Positions 26,443 through 37,833 of a stretch of 64,000 bases of DNA are shown here, piece after piece. This stretch comes from Sphingomonas sp. LM7 (GTDB lineage Bacteria > Pseudomonadota > Alphaproteobacteria > Sphingomonadales > Sphingomonadaceae): positions 3,007,001-3,071,000 of the forward strand of contig NZ_CP019511.1 of the NCBI RefSeq assembly GCF_002002925.1, in the 5' to 3' direction. The notes below the pieces were generated by a model, which saw only the letters and a list, made by a program, of their open reading frames with translations, was not told where the DNA came from and did no database searches. The translations under genes were made by a program, and so were the position numbers. Every line of letters starts with the position of its first letter. Positions within the stretch are counted from its first letter, which is position 1.

Positions 26443-28687
26443 AGCCGAGCGGTTGGATCGCCGAGGCCTGTTGCTTGAGCCGACCCTGCATGGCTTCGTA
26501 TTCGTCTTCCATCTCGGGCGTCACCGTCGCGCGCGAATCGGCGAGTGCCGCTTCGAAATGCGCCATGGTCACATGTTTGGTCTGGAGCGATTCGCGCAGC
26601 GCGACGAGGCCGGCACGGCGGACGACATCTTCCAGATCGGCGCCCGTGTAGCGCTCGGCCCTTGCCGCGATCTCGCCCAGATCGACGTCGCTAGCCAGCG
26701 GCATCTTCTCGGTCTGGATGTGGAGGATCCGCTCGCGGCCCGCCCTATCGGGCACGCCGACATAGACGAGTTCGTCGAACCGGCCCGGCCGCAGCAGCGC
26801 CGGATCGATCAGGTTGGGGCGATTGGTCGCGCCGATCACCACCACCGACTGGAGCTCTTCGAGTCCGTCCATCTCCGACAGGATGGTATTGACCACGCGC
26901 TCGGTAGCCTGGGGCTCGCCCAAGCCGCCGCCGCGGGCGGGGACCAGCGAATCGAGCTCGTCGATAAAGATCACGCACGGCGCGACCTGGCGGGCGCGGG
27001 CGAACAGCCGGGCGATCTGCTGCTCGCTCTCGCCATACCATTTGCTCAGCAAGTCGCTCGACTTGGTGGCGATGAAGTTCGCCTCCGCCTCCCGTGCGAC
27101 AGCCTTGGCCAGCAAAGTCTTGCCGGTCCCGGGCGGGCCATAGAGCAGGAAGCCCTTGGCCGGACGGATGCCAAGCCGGCGGAACGCGTCGGGATCCTTG
27201 AGCGGCAGTTCGACGCCTTCCTTGAGACGCATCTGCGCGTCATCGAGCCCGCCGACATCCTCCCAGCGGATGCGCGGCGCCTCGACCATCACTTCGCGCA
27301 TCGCGCTCGGTTGTACGCGCTTCAACGCTTCGAGAAAATCCTCACGGACGACCGACAGCGTGTCGAGCACCTCGGGGGGAATCGTATGATCCTCGAGGTT
27401 GAGCCGGGGCATCAGCCGCCGGATTGCCTCGATCGCCGCCTCACGCGTGAGGGCGGCGAGATCGGCACCGACAAAGCCATAGGTGGTGCGCGCGAGCTCG
27501 CCGAGATCGACGCGGTCGCCCAGCGGCATGCCGCGGGTATGGATGCCCAGGATCTCGCGGCGCCCGCGCTCGTCAGGAACGCCGACCACGATTTCGCGGT
27601 CGAAGCGGCCGGGACGCCGCAGCGCCTCGTCGATCGCCTCGGGGCGATTGGTCGCGGCGATGACGACGATATTGGCACGCGCCTCCAGCCCGTCCATCAG
27701 CGTCAGCAGCTGCGCGACGAGGCGCTTCTCCGCTTCGCCCGAGACCTGACCGCGCTTGGGCGCGATCGAATCGATCTCATCGATGAACACGATCGACGGA
27801 GCCGACTTGGCCGCTTCCTCGAACACCTGGCGCAGCCGCGACTCGGACTCGCCATAGGCAGAGCCCATGATCTCGGGGCCGTTGATCAGGTGGAAGGTCG
27901 CATCGCTCTCATTGGCCACCGCCCGCGCGAGCCGCGTCTTGCCGGTTCCGGGCGGCCCATGGAGCAGCACCCCCTTGGGCGGATCGACGCCCAAGCGCTG
28001 GAACAGCTCAGGATAGCGCAGCGGCAGCTCGACCATCTCGCGGAGCTGGTCGATCGTGGCCGCCATCCCGCCGATATCGTCATAGGTGACGTCGGCGCGG
28101 CGGCTCTCGGCAGCCTCCTCATATTCAGCCCGCAATTCGACTTCGGTATTCTCGTCGATATGAACGATGCCCTTTGGCGTCGCCGAAACCACCAGCAGGC
28201 GGATTTCCTGAAGCGCATAGGCCGGCGCACTGACCCAGCGCTGGACGTTGGGATCGACGACGCGATGATGCCCGGCGGTGGCGACGATGTCGCCCTGGGC
28301 CAGCGGGCGGCCGTAAAAGGTGCGCTGGAGCGCGGCCGAGGAGCCCTGGAGGCGCAGATTGGCCTGGGCGGGCGCGAACACCACGCGAGCCGCTGGCTTC
28401 GACACTGCCTTGCGCACTTCGACGAAATCGCCCGAGCCGACGCCGGCATTGGCGCGCTGGAGGCCATCGATGCGCAGAAGCTCGAGCCCTTCGTCCTCGG
28501 CATAGGGCAGCACGGCGCGCGCAGGGGTGGCGCGCTTGCCGATAATCTCGATCACATCGCCTTCGGTAATGCCCAACACGCCCATCAGCGAGCGCGGAAT
28601 GTGCGCGAGACCGCGGCCGCTGTCCTCGGGCCGGGCATTGGCTACCTGGAGCTTGCTTCCTCTGCTTTCGTCGTCCGCCACTATCAT
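26393..28687 (-). CDS. CDC48 family AAA+ ATPase
   Basis: A 764-residue VCP/p97-type ATPase. The N-domain (about 1-190) starts [24 protein letters not shown], as in CDC48-N. The first AAA module has Walker [19 protein letters not shown] and Walker [14 protein letters not shown]; the second has [18 protein letters not shown] and [14 protein letters not shown]. Arginine-finger stretches ([10 protein letters not shown] and [10 protein letters not shown]) are present in both. It should form a hexameric unfoldase, but its bacterial role is poorly known. A GTG two codons in has better spacing from AGAGGA and may be the true start. The gene ends inside the MFS gene. Confidence 0.94.
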   Translation of the reverse strand: MIVADDESRGSKLQVANARPEDSGRGLAHIPRSLMGVLGITEGDVIEIIGKRATPARAVLPYAEDEGLELLRIDGLQRANAGVGSGDFVEVRKAVSKPAARVVFAPAQANLRLQGSSAALQRTFYGRPLAQGDIVATAGHHRVVDPNVQRWVSAPAYALQEIRLLVVSATPKGIVHIDENTEVELRAEYEEAAESRRADVTYDDIGGMAATIDQLREMVELPLRYPELFQRLGVDPPKGVLLHGPPGTGKTRLARAVANESDATFHLINGPEIMGSAYGESESRLRQVFEEAAKSAPSIVFIDEIDSIAPKRGQVSGEAEKRLVAQLLTLMDGLEARANIVVIAATNRPEAIDEALRRPGRFDREIVVGVPDERGRREILGIHTRGMPLGDRVDLGELARTTYGFVGADLAALTREAAIEAIRRLMPRLNLEDHTIPPEVLDTLSVVREDFLEALKRVQPSAMREVMVEAPRIRWEDVGGLDDAQMRLKEGVELPLKDPDAFRRLGIRPAKGFLLYGPPGTGKTLLAKAVAREAEANFIATKSSDLLSKWYGESEQQIARLFARARQVAPCVIFIDELDSLVPARGGGLGEPQATERVVNTILSEMDGLEELQSVVVIGATNRPNLIDPALLRPGRFDELVYVGVPDRAGRERILHIQTEKMPLASDVDLGEIAARAERYTGADLEDVVRRAGLVALRESLQTKHVTMAHFEAALADSRATVTPEMEDEYEAMQGRLKQQASAIQPLGFIAPGTLRGRGPKGAD

Positions 28688-28744
28688 TCCTCTTCCGGCA
28701 TGAAGGCGGGAACATAGGAACGCGGGTTCGGTGCCGCGAGGGGC

Positions 28745-28773
28745 AAAAAAAAGGGCGGGCCGCGAGGCCCGCC
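28745..28773 (-). terminator. Intrinsic terminator on the minus strand with no matching gene
   Basis: GGCGGGCC (28754-28761) and GGCCCGCC (28766-28773) form a perfect 8-bp stem with loop GCGA. On the minus strand the hairpin is followed by eight consecutive U (A8 at 28745-28752). This is the clearest Rho-independent terminator in the window. The nearest minus-strand gene starts downstream of it, so it must end a transcript that begins to its right, in the 28.8-29.0 kb gap or antisense to the LysR gene. Confidence 0.8.
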
Positions 28774-28775
28774 TT

Positions 28776-28980
28776 GGAAAGTTTTAGGAGAGGATGCCTG
28801 AAAGGCCTGCTCTATGTGCAGTGCGACGATTTATTGTGCAAGTGCGAAAGATACGTAACCGGATTGCAAAGGTTGCAATCGTAATTGCGATTACTCATAC
28901 TAGCTCCACAGGCGCTTTCAGGGCTTGCGCGGTTGCAAGCTGTGGGCGAAGCTTGTGGTGCAGTGCACAAAAGAAAGAAA
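28776..28980 (-). ncRNA. Putative short transcript or small ORF ending at the 28.75-kb terminator
   Basis: The 205 bases between the orphan terminator and the LysR start are AT-richer than the surroundings and full of short dyads. On the minus strand a 28-codon frame, MSNRNYDCNLCNPVTYLSHL and eight more residues, lies at 28812-28898 behind a GGAG, and stops before the terminator. Either an sRNA or a small peptide transcript is possible. Support comes mainly from the terminator; no promoter can be placed with certainty. Confidence 0.3.
28862..28892. promoter_or_regulatory. Paired dyads upstream of the LysR-type gene
   Basis: GATTGCAA-AGG-TTGCAATC (28862-28880) is a perfect 8-bp inverted repeat. 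It merges into a second near-palindrome, AATCGTAATTGCGATT (28877-28892). They lie about 90-120 bases before the LysR-type gene, a fitting place for an autoregulatory or divergent operator. They could also shape the minus-strand transcript that crosses them. Confidence 0.5.
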
Positions 28981-29871
28981 ATGCGTAGGCTACCGCCCCT
29001 CACCGCCATCGAGGCATTCGTCCAGGTCGCGCGTCTCGGCTCGATCAAGGCGGCGGCCGAGGAATTGGCGCTTTCCTCACCAGCGCTAAGCCGGCGAGTC
29101 CAGTCGCTCGAACGCTTCATCGGCAGGCCGCTGTTCGAACGGCGGCACCAGGCACTCAAGCTCAACGACGATGGCGACCGGCTGCTCGGGCTGATCGCGC
29201 CGGCGCTCGATGCGATGACCGACGCAGTCGAGGCGATGACCAGCGGCAGCGAGTTGATCCGGCTGCGGCTGGGCGTCCTGCCGCTCTATGCAACCCAGCA
29301 GCTTCTGCCGCGCCTGCCCGAACTCAAGCGCCGCCATCCCGAGCTTCATCTTGACGTCGATACCGCCGGATACGGCGTGGCGCGGCTGGGCGACGGGCTC
29401 GACGCGGCGATCGTGATCGCGCGCGACATCGATCCGGGCTTTTATTCGCAGCGCCTCGATCGCAACCGGGTCCATGTCATCGGATCGCGGGCGCTGGTCG
29501 AGGGGCCCGATCCGGTCACCCGGCCCGAACAGCTTTCGAAGCTTACCGCGCTCGTCCATCGCGACATGCCGGAGACCTTCACGGCGTGGCGCGCGGCAGC
29601 CGGCTTCCCGGACCTGGAGCCGCTGGCGATCGACCATTTCGACTCGGGCAATCTGATGCTCGAGGCAGCGGCGCAGGGGCTCGGCGTCGCGTTCATGCTC
29701 GAATCGCATTTCGAGGCGGCGCGCGACGATCGGCTCGTCCAACTGTTCGACCTGACCGTGGAGAGCCATTACAGCTATTGGTTCGTGTGCCGCCCGCGGG
29801 CGCTCACCCAGCGCCCGGTGCGGATCTTCCACGACTGGCTGATCGAGGCACTCGGCGCCGACACCGTCTAA
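28981..29871 (+). CDS. LysR-type transcriptional regulator (GcvA-like)
   Basis: A 296-residue LTTR. The N-terminal winged helix-turn-helix is clear: LPPLTAIEAFVQVARLGSIKAAAEELALSSPALSRRVQSLERFIGRPLFER. The effector-binding domain follows from about residue 90, with LRLGVLPLYATQQLLPRLPELKRRHPELHLDV. The opening 'RLPPLTAIEAFV' is typical of the GcvA/AmpR branch. No divergent metabolic gene reveals its target. The start MRRLPPL was chosen to fit the family; an upstream extension would be non-homologous. Confidence 0.9.
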   Translation: MRRLPPLTAIEAFVQVARLGSIKAAAEELALSSPALSRRVQSLERFIGRPLFERRHQALKLNDDGDRLLGLIAPALDAMTDAVEAMTSGSELIRLRLGVLPLYATQQLLPRLPELKRRHPELHLDVDTAGYGVARLGDGLDAAIVIARDIDPGFYSQRLDRNRVHVIGSRALVEGPDPVTRPEQLSKLTALVHRDMPETFTAWRAAAGFPDLEPLAIDHFDSGNLMLEAAAQGLGVAFMLESHFEAARDDRLVQLFDLTVESHYSYWFVCRPRALTQRPVRIFHDWLIEALGADTV

Positions 29872-29897
29872 GCCGGCGCGGTCCCGCAGATAGCAAA

Positions 29898-29922
29898 AGC
29901 CCCTCCGATGAAGGGAGGGGCT
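29898..29922. terminator. Bidirectional terminator between LysR and cyclophilin genes
   Basis: AGCCCCTCC and GGAGGGGCT form a perfect 9-bp stem with loop GATGAAG. It lies between the convergent LysR and cyclophilin genes. An A4 run on the left gives a U-tract for the minus-strand transcript; CTTCGG follows on the plus side. Confidence 0.75.
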
Positions 29923-29931
29923 TCGGCAGGT

Positions 29932-30387
29932 TCAGGCCTCGACCGTCGCCTTGACGATCTTGCCCGGATTGCGGGGTGGCTCGCCCTTGGGCAGCGCGTC
30001 GACATGGTCCATGCCTTCGGTCACTTCGCCCCACACCGTGTACTGGCGATCGAGGAAGGTCGCGTCGTCGAGGCAGATGAAGAACTGCGAATTGGCGGTG
30101 TTCGGATCGTTGGTCCGCGCCATCGAGCAGACGCCGCGGACGTGCGGCTGGGCATTGAATTCCTGCGGCAGGTTGGGCTCCTTCGAACCGCCCATGCCGG
30201 TGCCCGAGGGATCGCCGCCCTGCGCCATGAAGCCGTCGATCACGCGGTGGAAGATCACGCCGTCGTAAAAGCCTTCGCCGGCGAGCTTGGTGATCCGCTC
30301 GACATGCTTCGGCGCGAGGTCCGGGCGGAGCTTGATGCGGACATCCCCGGTGTCGAGGGTCAGGACGAGCGTGCTGGGTTCCGACAT
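29932..30387 (-). CDS. Peptidyl-prolyl cis-trans isomerase, cyclophilin type
   Basis: A 151-residue cytoplasmic cyclophilin with no signal peptide. The active site is intact: GVIFHRVIDGFMAQGGDPSGTGMGG holds the catalytic Arg, Phe, Met and Gln, and SQFFICLDDATFLDRQYTVWGEV completes the pocket. It catalyses proline isomerisation in protein folding. Gene names ppiA or ppiB are both used for such proteins; a cytoplasmic form fits PpiB better. It is divergent from mgtE. Confidence 0.94.
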   Translation of the reverse strand: MSEPSTLVLTLDTGDVRIKLRPDLAPKHVERITKLAGEGFYDGVIFHRVIDGFMAQGGDPSGTGMGGSKEPNLPQEFNAQPHVRGVCSMARTNDPNTANSQFFICLDDATFLDRQYTVWGEVTEGMDHVDALPKGEPPRNPGKIVKATVEA

Positions 30388-30520
30388 TGGTTACTCCATG
30401 GACCGATTTGCCCGCGGCCCTAGGCGGGTTGTGTTTGGCTTGCAACATGCGCGCTGCATTGGCAGCGGCAACACGCCGCGCTAGGAGCGGCGCAACCGGG
30501 CGCATCAGGGAGGTCGGACG

Positions 30521-31924
30521 ATGAGCGAGACCGAACTTCACGCCGAATCGCAGCCGCCCGAAAGCGAGCTCGACGAAGACGACCGGCTCAAGCCCGAATT
30601 CGTCAGCGCCGTGCTCGAAGCGGTTGCGGCAGGCGATTCCGAGACGGCGCGGATGCGGGTCGCGCCGCTCCACCCCGCCGACATCGCCGATCTCGTCGAG
30701 CTGACGCCGGCCGAGTTGCGCCCCGCGCTGGCCGCGGCGATTTCCGACCTGATCGACGGCGACGTGCTCGCCGAGATGAACGACTGGGTGCGCGAGGCGC
30801 TGGTCGACGCACTCGAGCCGCATCAGGTCGCCGACATCGCCGCCGAGCTCGATACCGACGACGCCGTCGCGATCATCGAGGACATGGAGCCCGCGGATCA
30901 GCGCGAAGTGCTTCGCGCGCTCGATCCCGACGACCGCGCCGCGATCGAGGAAGCGCTCTCCTATCCCGAAGAGACCGCCGGCCGCCTGATGCAGCGCGAG
31001 CTGATCGCCGTGCCGGAGCATTGGACCGTCGGCGACGTGCTGGATTACCTGCGCGGCCATGACGAGCTGGCGACCGATTTCTGGGAAATCTTCGTCGTCG
31101 ATCCGGCGCACCATCCGGTGGGCACCTGCGCGCTCTCGTGGATACTGCGGACCCCGCGCAGCGTGGCCGTGAGCGACGTGATGGCGCGCGAGCAGACGCT
31201 GATCCCGGCCGACATGGACCAGGAGGAAGTGGCGCTCCGCTTCCAGAAATATGCGCTGATATCCGCCGCAGTGATCGATTCGAACGGCCGGCTGGTGGGC
31301 ATGATCACGGTCGACGACGTGGTCCACATCATCTCCGAAGAGGCCGGCGAGGACATCCTCCACCTCTCCGGCGCGGGCGAAGGCGACATTAACGAGCCGG
31401 TGCTGGACAGCTACAAGGTCCGAGTCCGCTGGCTGATTACCAACCTGGCCACGGCGCTGATTCCGGCGACGATCGTGTTCTTTTTCGAAGCGACGATCGC
31501 ACACAAGGCAGTGCTGGCCGCGCTGATGCCGATCGTCGCGGGGGTGGGCGGCAATGCCGGCACCCAGACACTGGCAGTGACGGTGCGCGCGCTCGCCACC
31601 AACCAGCTGACTCAGTCCAACACGCTGCGCGCGATCCGGCGCGAGATCGCCATCGCCGTGCTCAACGGGCTGACCATCGCCGCAGTGATCGGCGTGGCGA
31701 TCGGCGCGCTGTTCTGGGATCTCACCTTGGGCGTGGTGATCGCGACGGCGATGCTCGCCAATATCGTCATCGCCGGGCTCGCCGGCGTGCTGGTGCCGGT
31801 GACGCTCGAGCGCTTCCGCCAGGATCCGGCGGTGGCATCGTCGGTGTTCGTCACGATGGTGACCGATTCGATGGGCTTCCTGGCGTTCCTCGGGCTGGCG
31901 ACGGCGTCGGGGCTGGTCGGCTAG
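30521..31924 (+). CDS. mgtE: Magnesium transporter MgtE
   Basis: A 467-residue Mg2+ channel. An acidic N-terminal stretch leads into the MgtE N domain (helical repeats such as LHPADIADLVELTPAELR), then two CBS domains (about residues 160-290, with DVMAREQTLIPADMDQEEVA and GMITVDDVVHIISEEAGEDIL). Five transmembrane helices follow, with the pore motif PIVAGVGGNAGTQTLAVTVRAL near residue 335. Mg2+ binding to the cytosolic domains gates the pore in the family. GGGAGG lies upstream of the start. No M-box-like leader is visible. Confidence 0.95.
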   Translation: MSETELHAESQPPESELDEDDRLKPEFVSAVLEAVAAGDSETARMRVAPLHPADIADLVELTPAELRPALAAAISDLIDGDVLAEMNDWVREALVDALEPHQVADIAAELDTDDAVAIIEDMEPADQREVLRALDPDDRAAIEEALSYPEETAGRLMQRELIAVPEHWTVGDVLDYLRGHDELATDFWEIFVVDPAHHPVGTCALSWILRTPRSVAVSDVMAREQTLIPADMDQEEVALRFQKYALISAAVIDSNGRLVGMITVDDVVHIISEEAGEDILHLSGAGEGDINEPVLDSYKVRVRWLITNLATALIPATIVFFFEATIAHKAVLAALMPIVAGVGGNAGTQTLAVTVRALATNQLTQSNTLRAIRREIAIAVLNGLTIAAVIGVAIGALFWDLTLGVVIATAMLANIVIAGLAGVLVPVTLERFRQDPAVASSVFVTMVTDSMGFLAFLGLATASGLVG

Positions 31925-32141
31925 CGACTCGGCGCTTGAAGGATTTGCCGCGCCAAGTTTTACGCTTTTTACGGTGAACCAGCAATTTAGTTACGCACTC
32001 ACGCAACAATATAATGCAGTTACGCTGGCGGCTATACGGTTCAAAGAGCAGAGATAAAGCGTCACATAGCAAATCCTACATTGGAAGGGTTCCGCGACGG
32101 CCGCGCTTGTCCTCCGGTCGACGCCGCCCCAGATAGGCCAT
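31925..32141. promoter_or_regulatory. AT-rich intergenic region with perfect TATAAT and repeated AGTTACGC
   Basis: The 217-base gap before the DUF1489 gene is much more AT-rich than the rest of the window. It contains a perfect TATAAT at 32010-32015 with TTAGTT 17 bases upstream, and the octamer AGTTACGC twice (31989-31996 and 32018-32025), 29 bases apart and flanking the -10. This suggests a regulated promoter reading rightward; no regulator can be named. No gene is evident in it. Confidence 0.4.
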
Positions 32142-32543
32142 GTGCCGCTACACCTGACCAAAGTCGCCTATGGCTGCGACAGCATCGAATATCTTGAGGA
32201 ACGACTGGCGCTCAAGGCCGCGCACCAGCCGGCCTTCCTGACGACGCGCTATCTGCCCAAGCGGCACGCGGAAATCGCGGGCGGATCGCTGTTCTGGATC
32301 ATCAAGCATCAGCTGATCGGGCGCTCGCCGATCCTCGGCTTCGGCGAGGCCGAAGGCGGGCGCGTCGCGATCTATCTCGAACCCAGGCTGGTGCTCGTCC
32401 AGGCCCGGCCCAAGCGCGCACACCAGGGCTGGCGCTACCTGGAGGGCGCGGACGCGCCCATCGACCTGGGCGAAGCCGGTGCGGGGGTGGCCGAGATGCC
32501 GGCGGGGCTGGTCGGCGAGCTGGCGGCGATGGGGCTGATCTGA
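32142..32543 (+). CDS. DUF1489 family protein
   Basis: A 133-residue protein that matches the DUF1489 family known from alphaproteobacteria, beginning PLHLTKVAYGCDSIEYLEERL and containing FLTTRYLPKRHAEIAGGSLFWIIKHQLIGRSPILGF. Its function is unknown; the conserved basic and aromatic residues would fit nucleic-acid binding, which is only a guess. GTG is the start; the ATG two bases earlier is out of frame and hits a stop after five codons. Confidence 0.85.
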   Translation: MPLHLTKVAYGCDSIEYLEERLALKAAHQPAFLTTRYLPKRHAEIAGGSLFWIIKHQLIGRSPILGFGEAEGGRVAIYLEPRLVLVQARPKRAHQGWRYLEGADAPIDLGEAGAGVAEMPAGLVGELAAMGLI

Positions 32544-32566
32544 TCCCCTGATCCTACCTCGGCCGA

Positions 32567-33229
32567 TCAGTTCGCCAGCGTCGGGAAGGCGTTGCGGAAG
32601 GCGGCGACCTTGGGCTTGTCCCAGCGCACGATGTAGGGATGCGTCGGGTTCCGCCAGAAAAAGTCCTGATGATAGGCTTCGGCCGGGTAGAAATTGCCGG
32701 TTTCGACGCGCGTCACGATCGGGCGCGGCCACGCCTTGGTGCCGCCGAGCTGCGCGATATAGGCGGTAGCGACGCGGCGCTGGGCATCGTCCTGCGGAAA
32801 GATCGCCGAGCGATAGCTGGGGCCGGTGTCGGGTCCCTGGCGATTGAGCTGGGTCGGATCGTGCGCGACCGAGAAATAGATGCGCAGCAGCGTGCCGTAG
32901 CTCACTTTGCGCGGATCATAGACGACGCGGATCGCCTCGGCGTGCGCCGTGCGCTCGGTCGAGACCTTGCTGTAATTCGCGGTGCTGCGCGTGCCGCCGG
33001 CATAGCCGCTGGTCACCGAATGGACGCCCTTCACCGACTGGAAGACCGCCTCCATCCCCCAGAAGCAGCCCCCGGCGAGCACCGCTACCTGCTGCTCCTT
33101 GCCGCCGGTAACGTCCTGCGCGGGCGCGGGAATCGCCACCGCGCGCTCGGCAGGTGCCGCGGCAGCGGGCAGCAACAGCACCGCGCCGAGCGTGGCGACG
33201 GCGAGGGCGGGCAGGACGATCTTGCGCAT
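32567..33229 (-). CDS. msrA: Peptide-methionine (S)-S-oxide reductase, exported
   Basis: A 220-residue MsrA with an N-terminal signal peptide (KIVLPALAVATLGAVLLLPAAA, about residues 3-26), so it should act in the periplasm. The catalytic motif GGCFWGMEA with its nucleophilic cysteine is near residue 54, and GYAGGTRSTANYSKVSTERTAHAEAIRVVYDP follows, as do YHQDFFWRNP and YIVRWDKPK. It reduces S-sulfoxides in proteins. A separate cytosolic MsrB gene occurs at 54.9 kb. Some MsrA proteins use further C-terminal cysteines for recycling; none is visible here. Confidence 0.92.
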   Translation of the reverse strand: MRKIVLPALAVATLGAVLLLPAAAAPAERAVAIPAPAQDVTGGKEQQVAVLAGGCFWGMEAVFQSVKGVHSVTSGYAGGTRSTANYSKVSTERTAHAEAIRVVYDPRKVSYGTLLRIYFSVAHDPTQLNRQGPDTGPSYRSAIFPQDDAQRRVATAYIAQLGGTKAWPRPIVTRVETGNFYPAEAYHQDFFWRNPTHPYIVRWDKPKVAAFRNAFPTLAN

Positions 33230-33255
33230 CGCCGCAAGATCGTGCGTCTCGCGCC

Positions 33256-36257
<3,002 letters not shown>

Positions 36258-36336
36258 CGCACGCCGCATGGCGCCAGCGCCGCGCCACGGCAAGCCCGTG
36301 TTGCGGCCGCGCGGCGCGCCACCTATCAGCAGCGCC

Positions 36337-36996
36337 ATGTCAAACCCTCCGATGCGCGTGGCGATCGTGCCGGTCACGCCGCTCCAGCAGAATTGCAGCC
36401 TGATCTGGTGCACGCGCACGATGCGCGGCGCCTTTGTCGATCCCGGCGGCGACCTCGACCGGCTTCATGCGGCGATGCAGCAGCATCAGGTGACGATCGA
36501 GAAGATCCTGATCACGCATGGCCATATCGACCATTGCGGGCTGGCCGGCGAGTTCGCCGCCGAACTGGGCGTGCCGATCGAGGGGCCGCAGGAAGCGGAT
36601 CGCTTCTGGATCGCGCGGCTGGAGGAGGACGGGCGCAAATATGGCGTGCGCGGGGTGCCGTTCGAGCCCGACCGCTGGCTGGTCGAGGGGGACCAGGTGA
36701 CCGTCGGCGACCTGGTGCTCGACGTCTATCACTGCCCAGGCCACACGCCCGGCCATGTCGTCTTCCACCATGTGCCCTCGAAGCTGGCGCTGGTCGGCGA
36801 CGTGCTGTTCCAGGGATCGATCGGGCGCACCGACTTCCCGCTGGGCAATCACCAGGACCTGATCGACGCGATCGTCGCCAAGCTATGGCCGCTCGGCGAC
36901 GATACCGTGTTCGTCCCCGGCCACGGCCAGCCGAGCAATTTCGGTCATGAGCGGCGGACGAATGCGTTCGTGAGCGACGCGGCGTTGGGGAGGTAA
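36337..36996 (+). CDS. MBL-fold metallo-hydrolase (glyoxalase II-like)
   Basis: A 219-residue YcbL-type metallo-beta-lactamase-fold protein. Metal-binding motifs are complete: ITHGHIDHCG (HxHxDH, about residues 57-66), CPGHTPGH, LVGDVLFQGSIGRTD and VPGHGQPS. Relatives hydrolyse thioesters such as S-lactoylglutathione or act on related small substrates. The start MSNPPMRVAIVP could instead be the ATG five codons later. It ends in a strong hairpin shared with the convergent MAPEG gene. Confidence 0.88.
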   Translation: MSNPPMRVAIVPVTPLQQNCSLIWCTRTMRGAFVDPGGDLDRLHAAMQQHQVTIEKILITHGHIDHCGLAGEFAAELGVPIEGPQEADRFWIARLEEDGRKYGVRGVPFEPDRWLVEGDQVTVGDLVLDVYHCPGHTPGHVVFHHVPSKLALVGDVLFQGSIGRTDFPLGNHQDLIDAIVAKLWPLGDDTVFVPGHGQPSNFGHERRTNAFVSDAALGR

Positions 36997-36997
36997 G

Positions 36998-37021
36998 CCC
37001 CTCCCTGCAAGCAGGGAGGGG
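36998..37021. terminator. Perfect 11-bp hairpin between convergent genes
   Basis: CCCCTCCCTGC and GCAGGGAGGGG face each other across two bases, 2 bases after the MBL stop and 10 bases before the MAPEG stop. It lacks a U-tract, so it may work as a Rho-assisted or bidirectional stop. The sequence is of the purine/pyrimidine type often repeated between sphingomonad genes. Confidence 0.55.
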
Positions 37022-37031
37022 AGACCGCTCA

Positions 37032-37433
37032 TCAGCGCAGCGGGTTGAGCCCGGTGTAGCCGAGATAGACGGCATACCCGGCGAGGCCGAGCATCGCCAG
37101 CATCGTGGTGGCGATGCCGAGCATCCGCCCGAGCCGCCAGCCGTCCATCCCGAAGGCGTGGAGGATGCGGCCGACCACGAAGACCAGCGCGACGCCCCAC
37201 AGCCAGGCCTGGGTGCCGCGGGCGAGTTCGATCAGTGCGATCAGAATCAGCACCAGCGGCGCATATTCGGCGAAGTTGAGCTGCGCGCGCATCCGGGCGA
37301 CCAGCCGCAGGTTGCCGCCGTCGCCGACCAGGATCTTTTCCGACAGCCGCAGCCGGCTGATGCGCAGCCCGAGCCAGAAATTGAGAAGCGCGCAGGCTCC
37401 CGCGGTGACGAGCGCGACGGGCAGGAAAAACAT
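37032..37433 (-). CDS. MAPEG family membrane protein
   Basis: A 133-residue protein with four transmembrane helices. The family signature is GDGGNLRLVARMRAQLNFAEYAPLVLILIALIE (about residues 34-66), with the conserved R-x-x-x-N-x-x-E. Eukaryotic MAPEG members are glutathione-linked; bacterial ones are mostly of unknown function. GGGGG lies upstream of the MFFLPVALV start. It is divergent from rpmF. Confidence 0.88.
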   Translation of the reverse strand: MFFLPVALVTAGACALLNFWLGLRISRLRLSEKILVGDGGNLRLVARMRAQLNFAEYAPLVLILIALIELARGTQAWLWGVALVFVVGRILHAFGMDGWRLGRMLGIATTMLAMLGLAGYAVYLGYTGLNPLR

Positions 37434-37472
37434 GAACGACCCCCTTTTGGTTGGCGTACCCGTGCCACGCCC

Positions 37473-37500
37473 TTGCAAGTCGGGCAAGAATCGGTATAGG
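37473..37500 (+). promoter_or_regulatory. Probable rpmF promoter
   Basis: TTGCAA (37473-37478) and TATAGG (37495-37500) are separated by 16 bases, close to the sigma-70-type consensus. The site is 125-152 bases before rpmF and lies between it and the divergent MAPEG gene. It would drive the rpmF-plsX-fabH-ihfA-merR block. Confidence 0.4.
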
Positions 37501-37624
37501 CGCTGCCTCGCTTCGTGACCTGCCCTGTTGGTCCGGCGGGCCGCCGGTTCAACGGTCGCTTGCCCGGACATTGACGCGGGCGTATCGCGACTCGTTCACG
37601 TGTTTTCGAAATAAAGGTGCCTAA

Positions 37625-37804
37625 ATGGCCGTTCCCAAGAGAAAGACCTCGCCTTCGCGGCGTGGCATGCGCCGGTCGCACGATTCGCTCACCGTCGCGG
37701 CATTCCAGGAATGCTCGAACTGTGGCGAACTAAAGCGCCCGCACAATCTGTGCTCGGCGTGCGGCCATTATAACGGCCGCGAAGTCATCTCCGCCGAGGG
37801 CTGA
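37625..37804 (+). CDS. rpmF: 50S ribosomal protein L32
   Basis: A 59-residue ribosomal protein starting [20 protein letters not shown]. It has the zinc-finger form with four cysteines ([20 protein letters not shown]). It is a late-assembling large-subunit protein. It starts the conserved block with plsX and fabH, linking ribosome and lipid synthesis genes as in many bacteria. Confidence 0.97.
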   Translation: MAVPKRKTSPSRRGMRRSHDSLTVAAFQECSNCGELKRPHNLCSACGHYNGREVISAEG

Positions 37805-37833
37805 GCCACGCACTCGAGCCAGGGCCTGCAGGC

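Noticed and set aside
26384..28717. A 777-codon open frame on the plus strand, antisense to the CDC48-type ATPase
   Set aside because: GC-rich genes often leave the opposite strand open. Its translation is rich in Arg, Ala, His and Asp without domain motifs, while the minus strand has two perfect AAA modules.
30388..30520. Mg2+-sensing leader (M-box) before mgtE
   Set aside because: The gap is too short and lacks the expected helices or a terminator.
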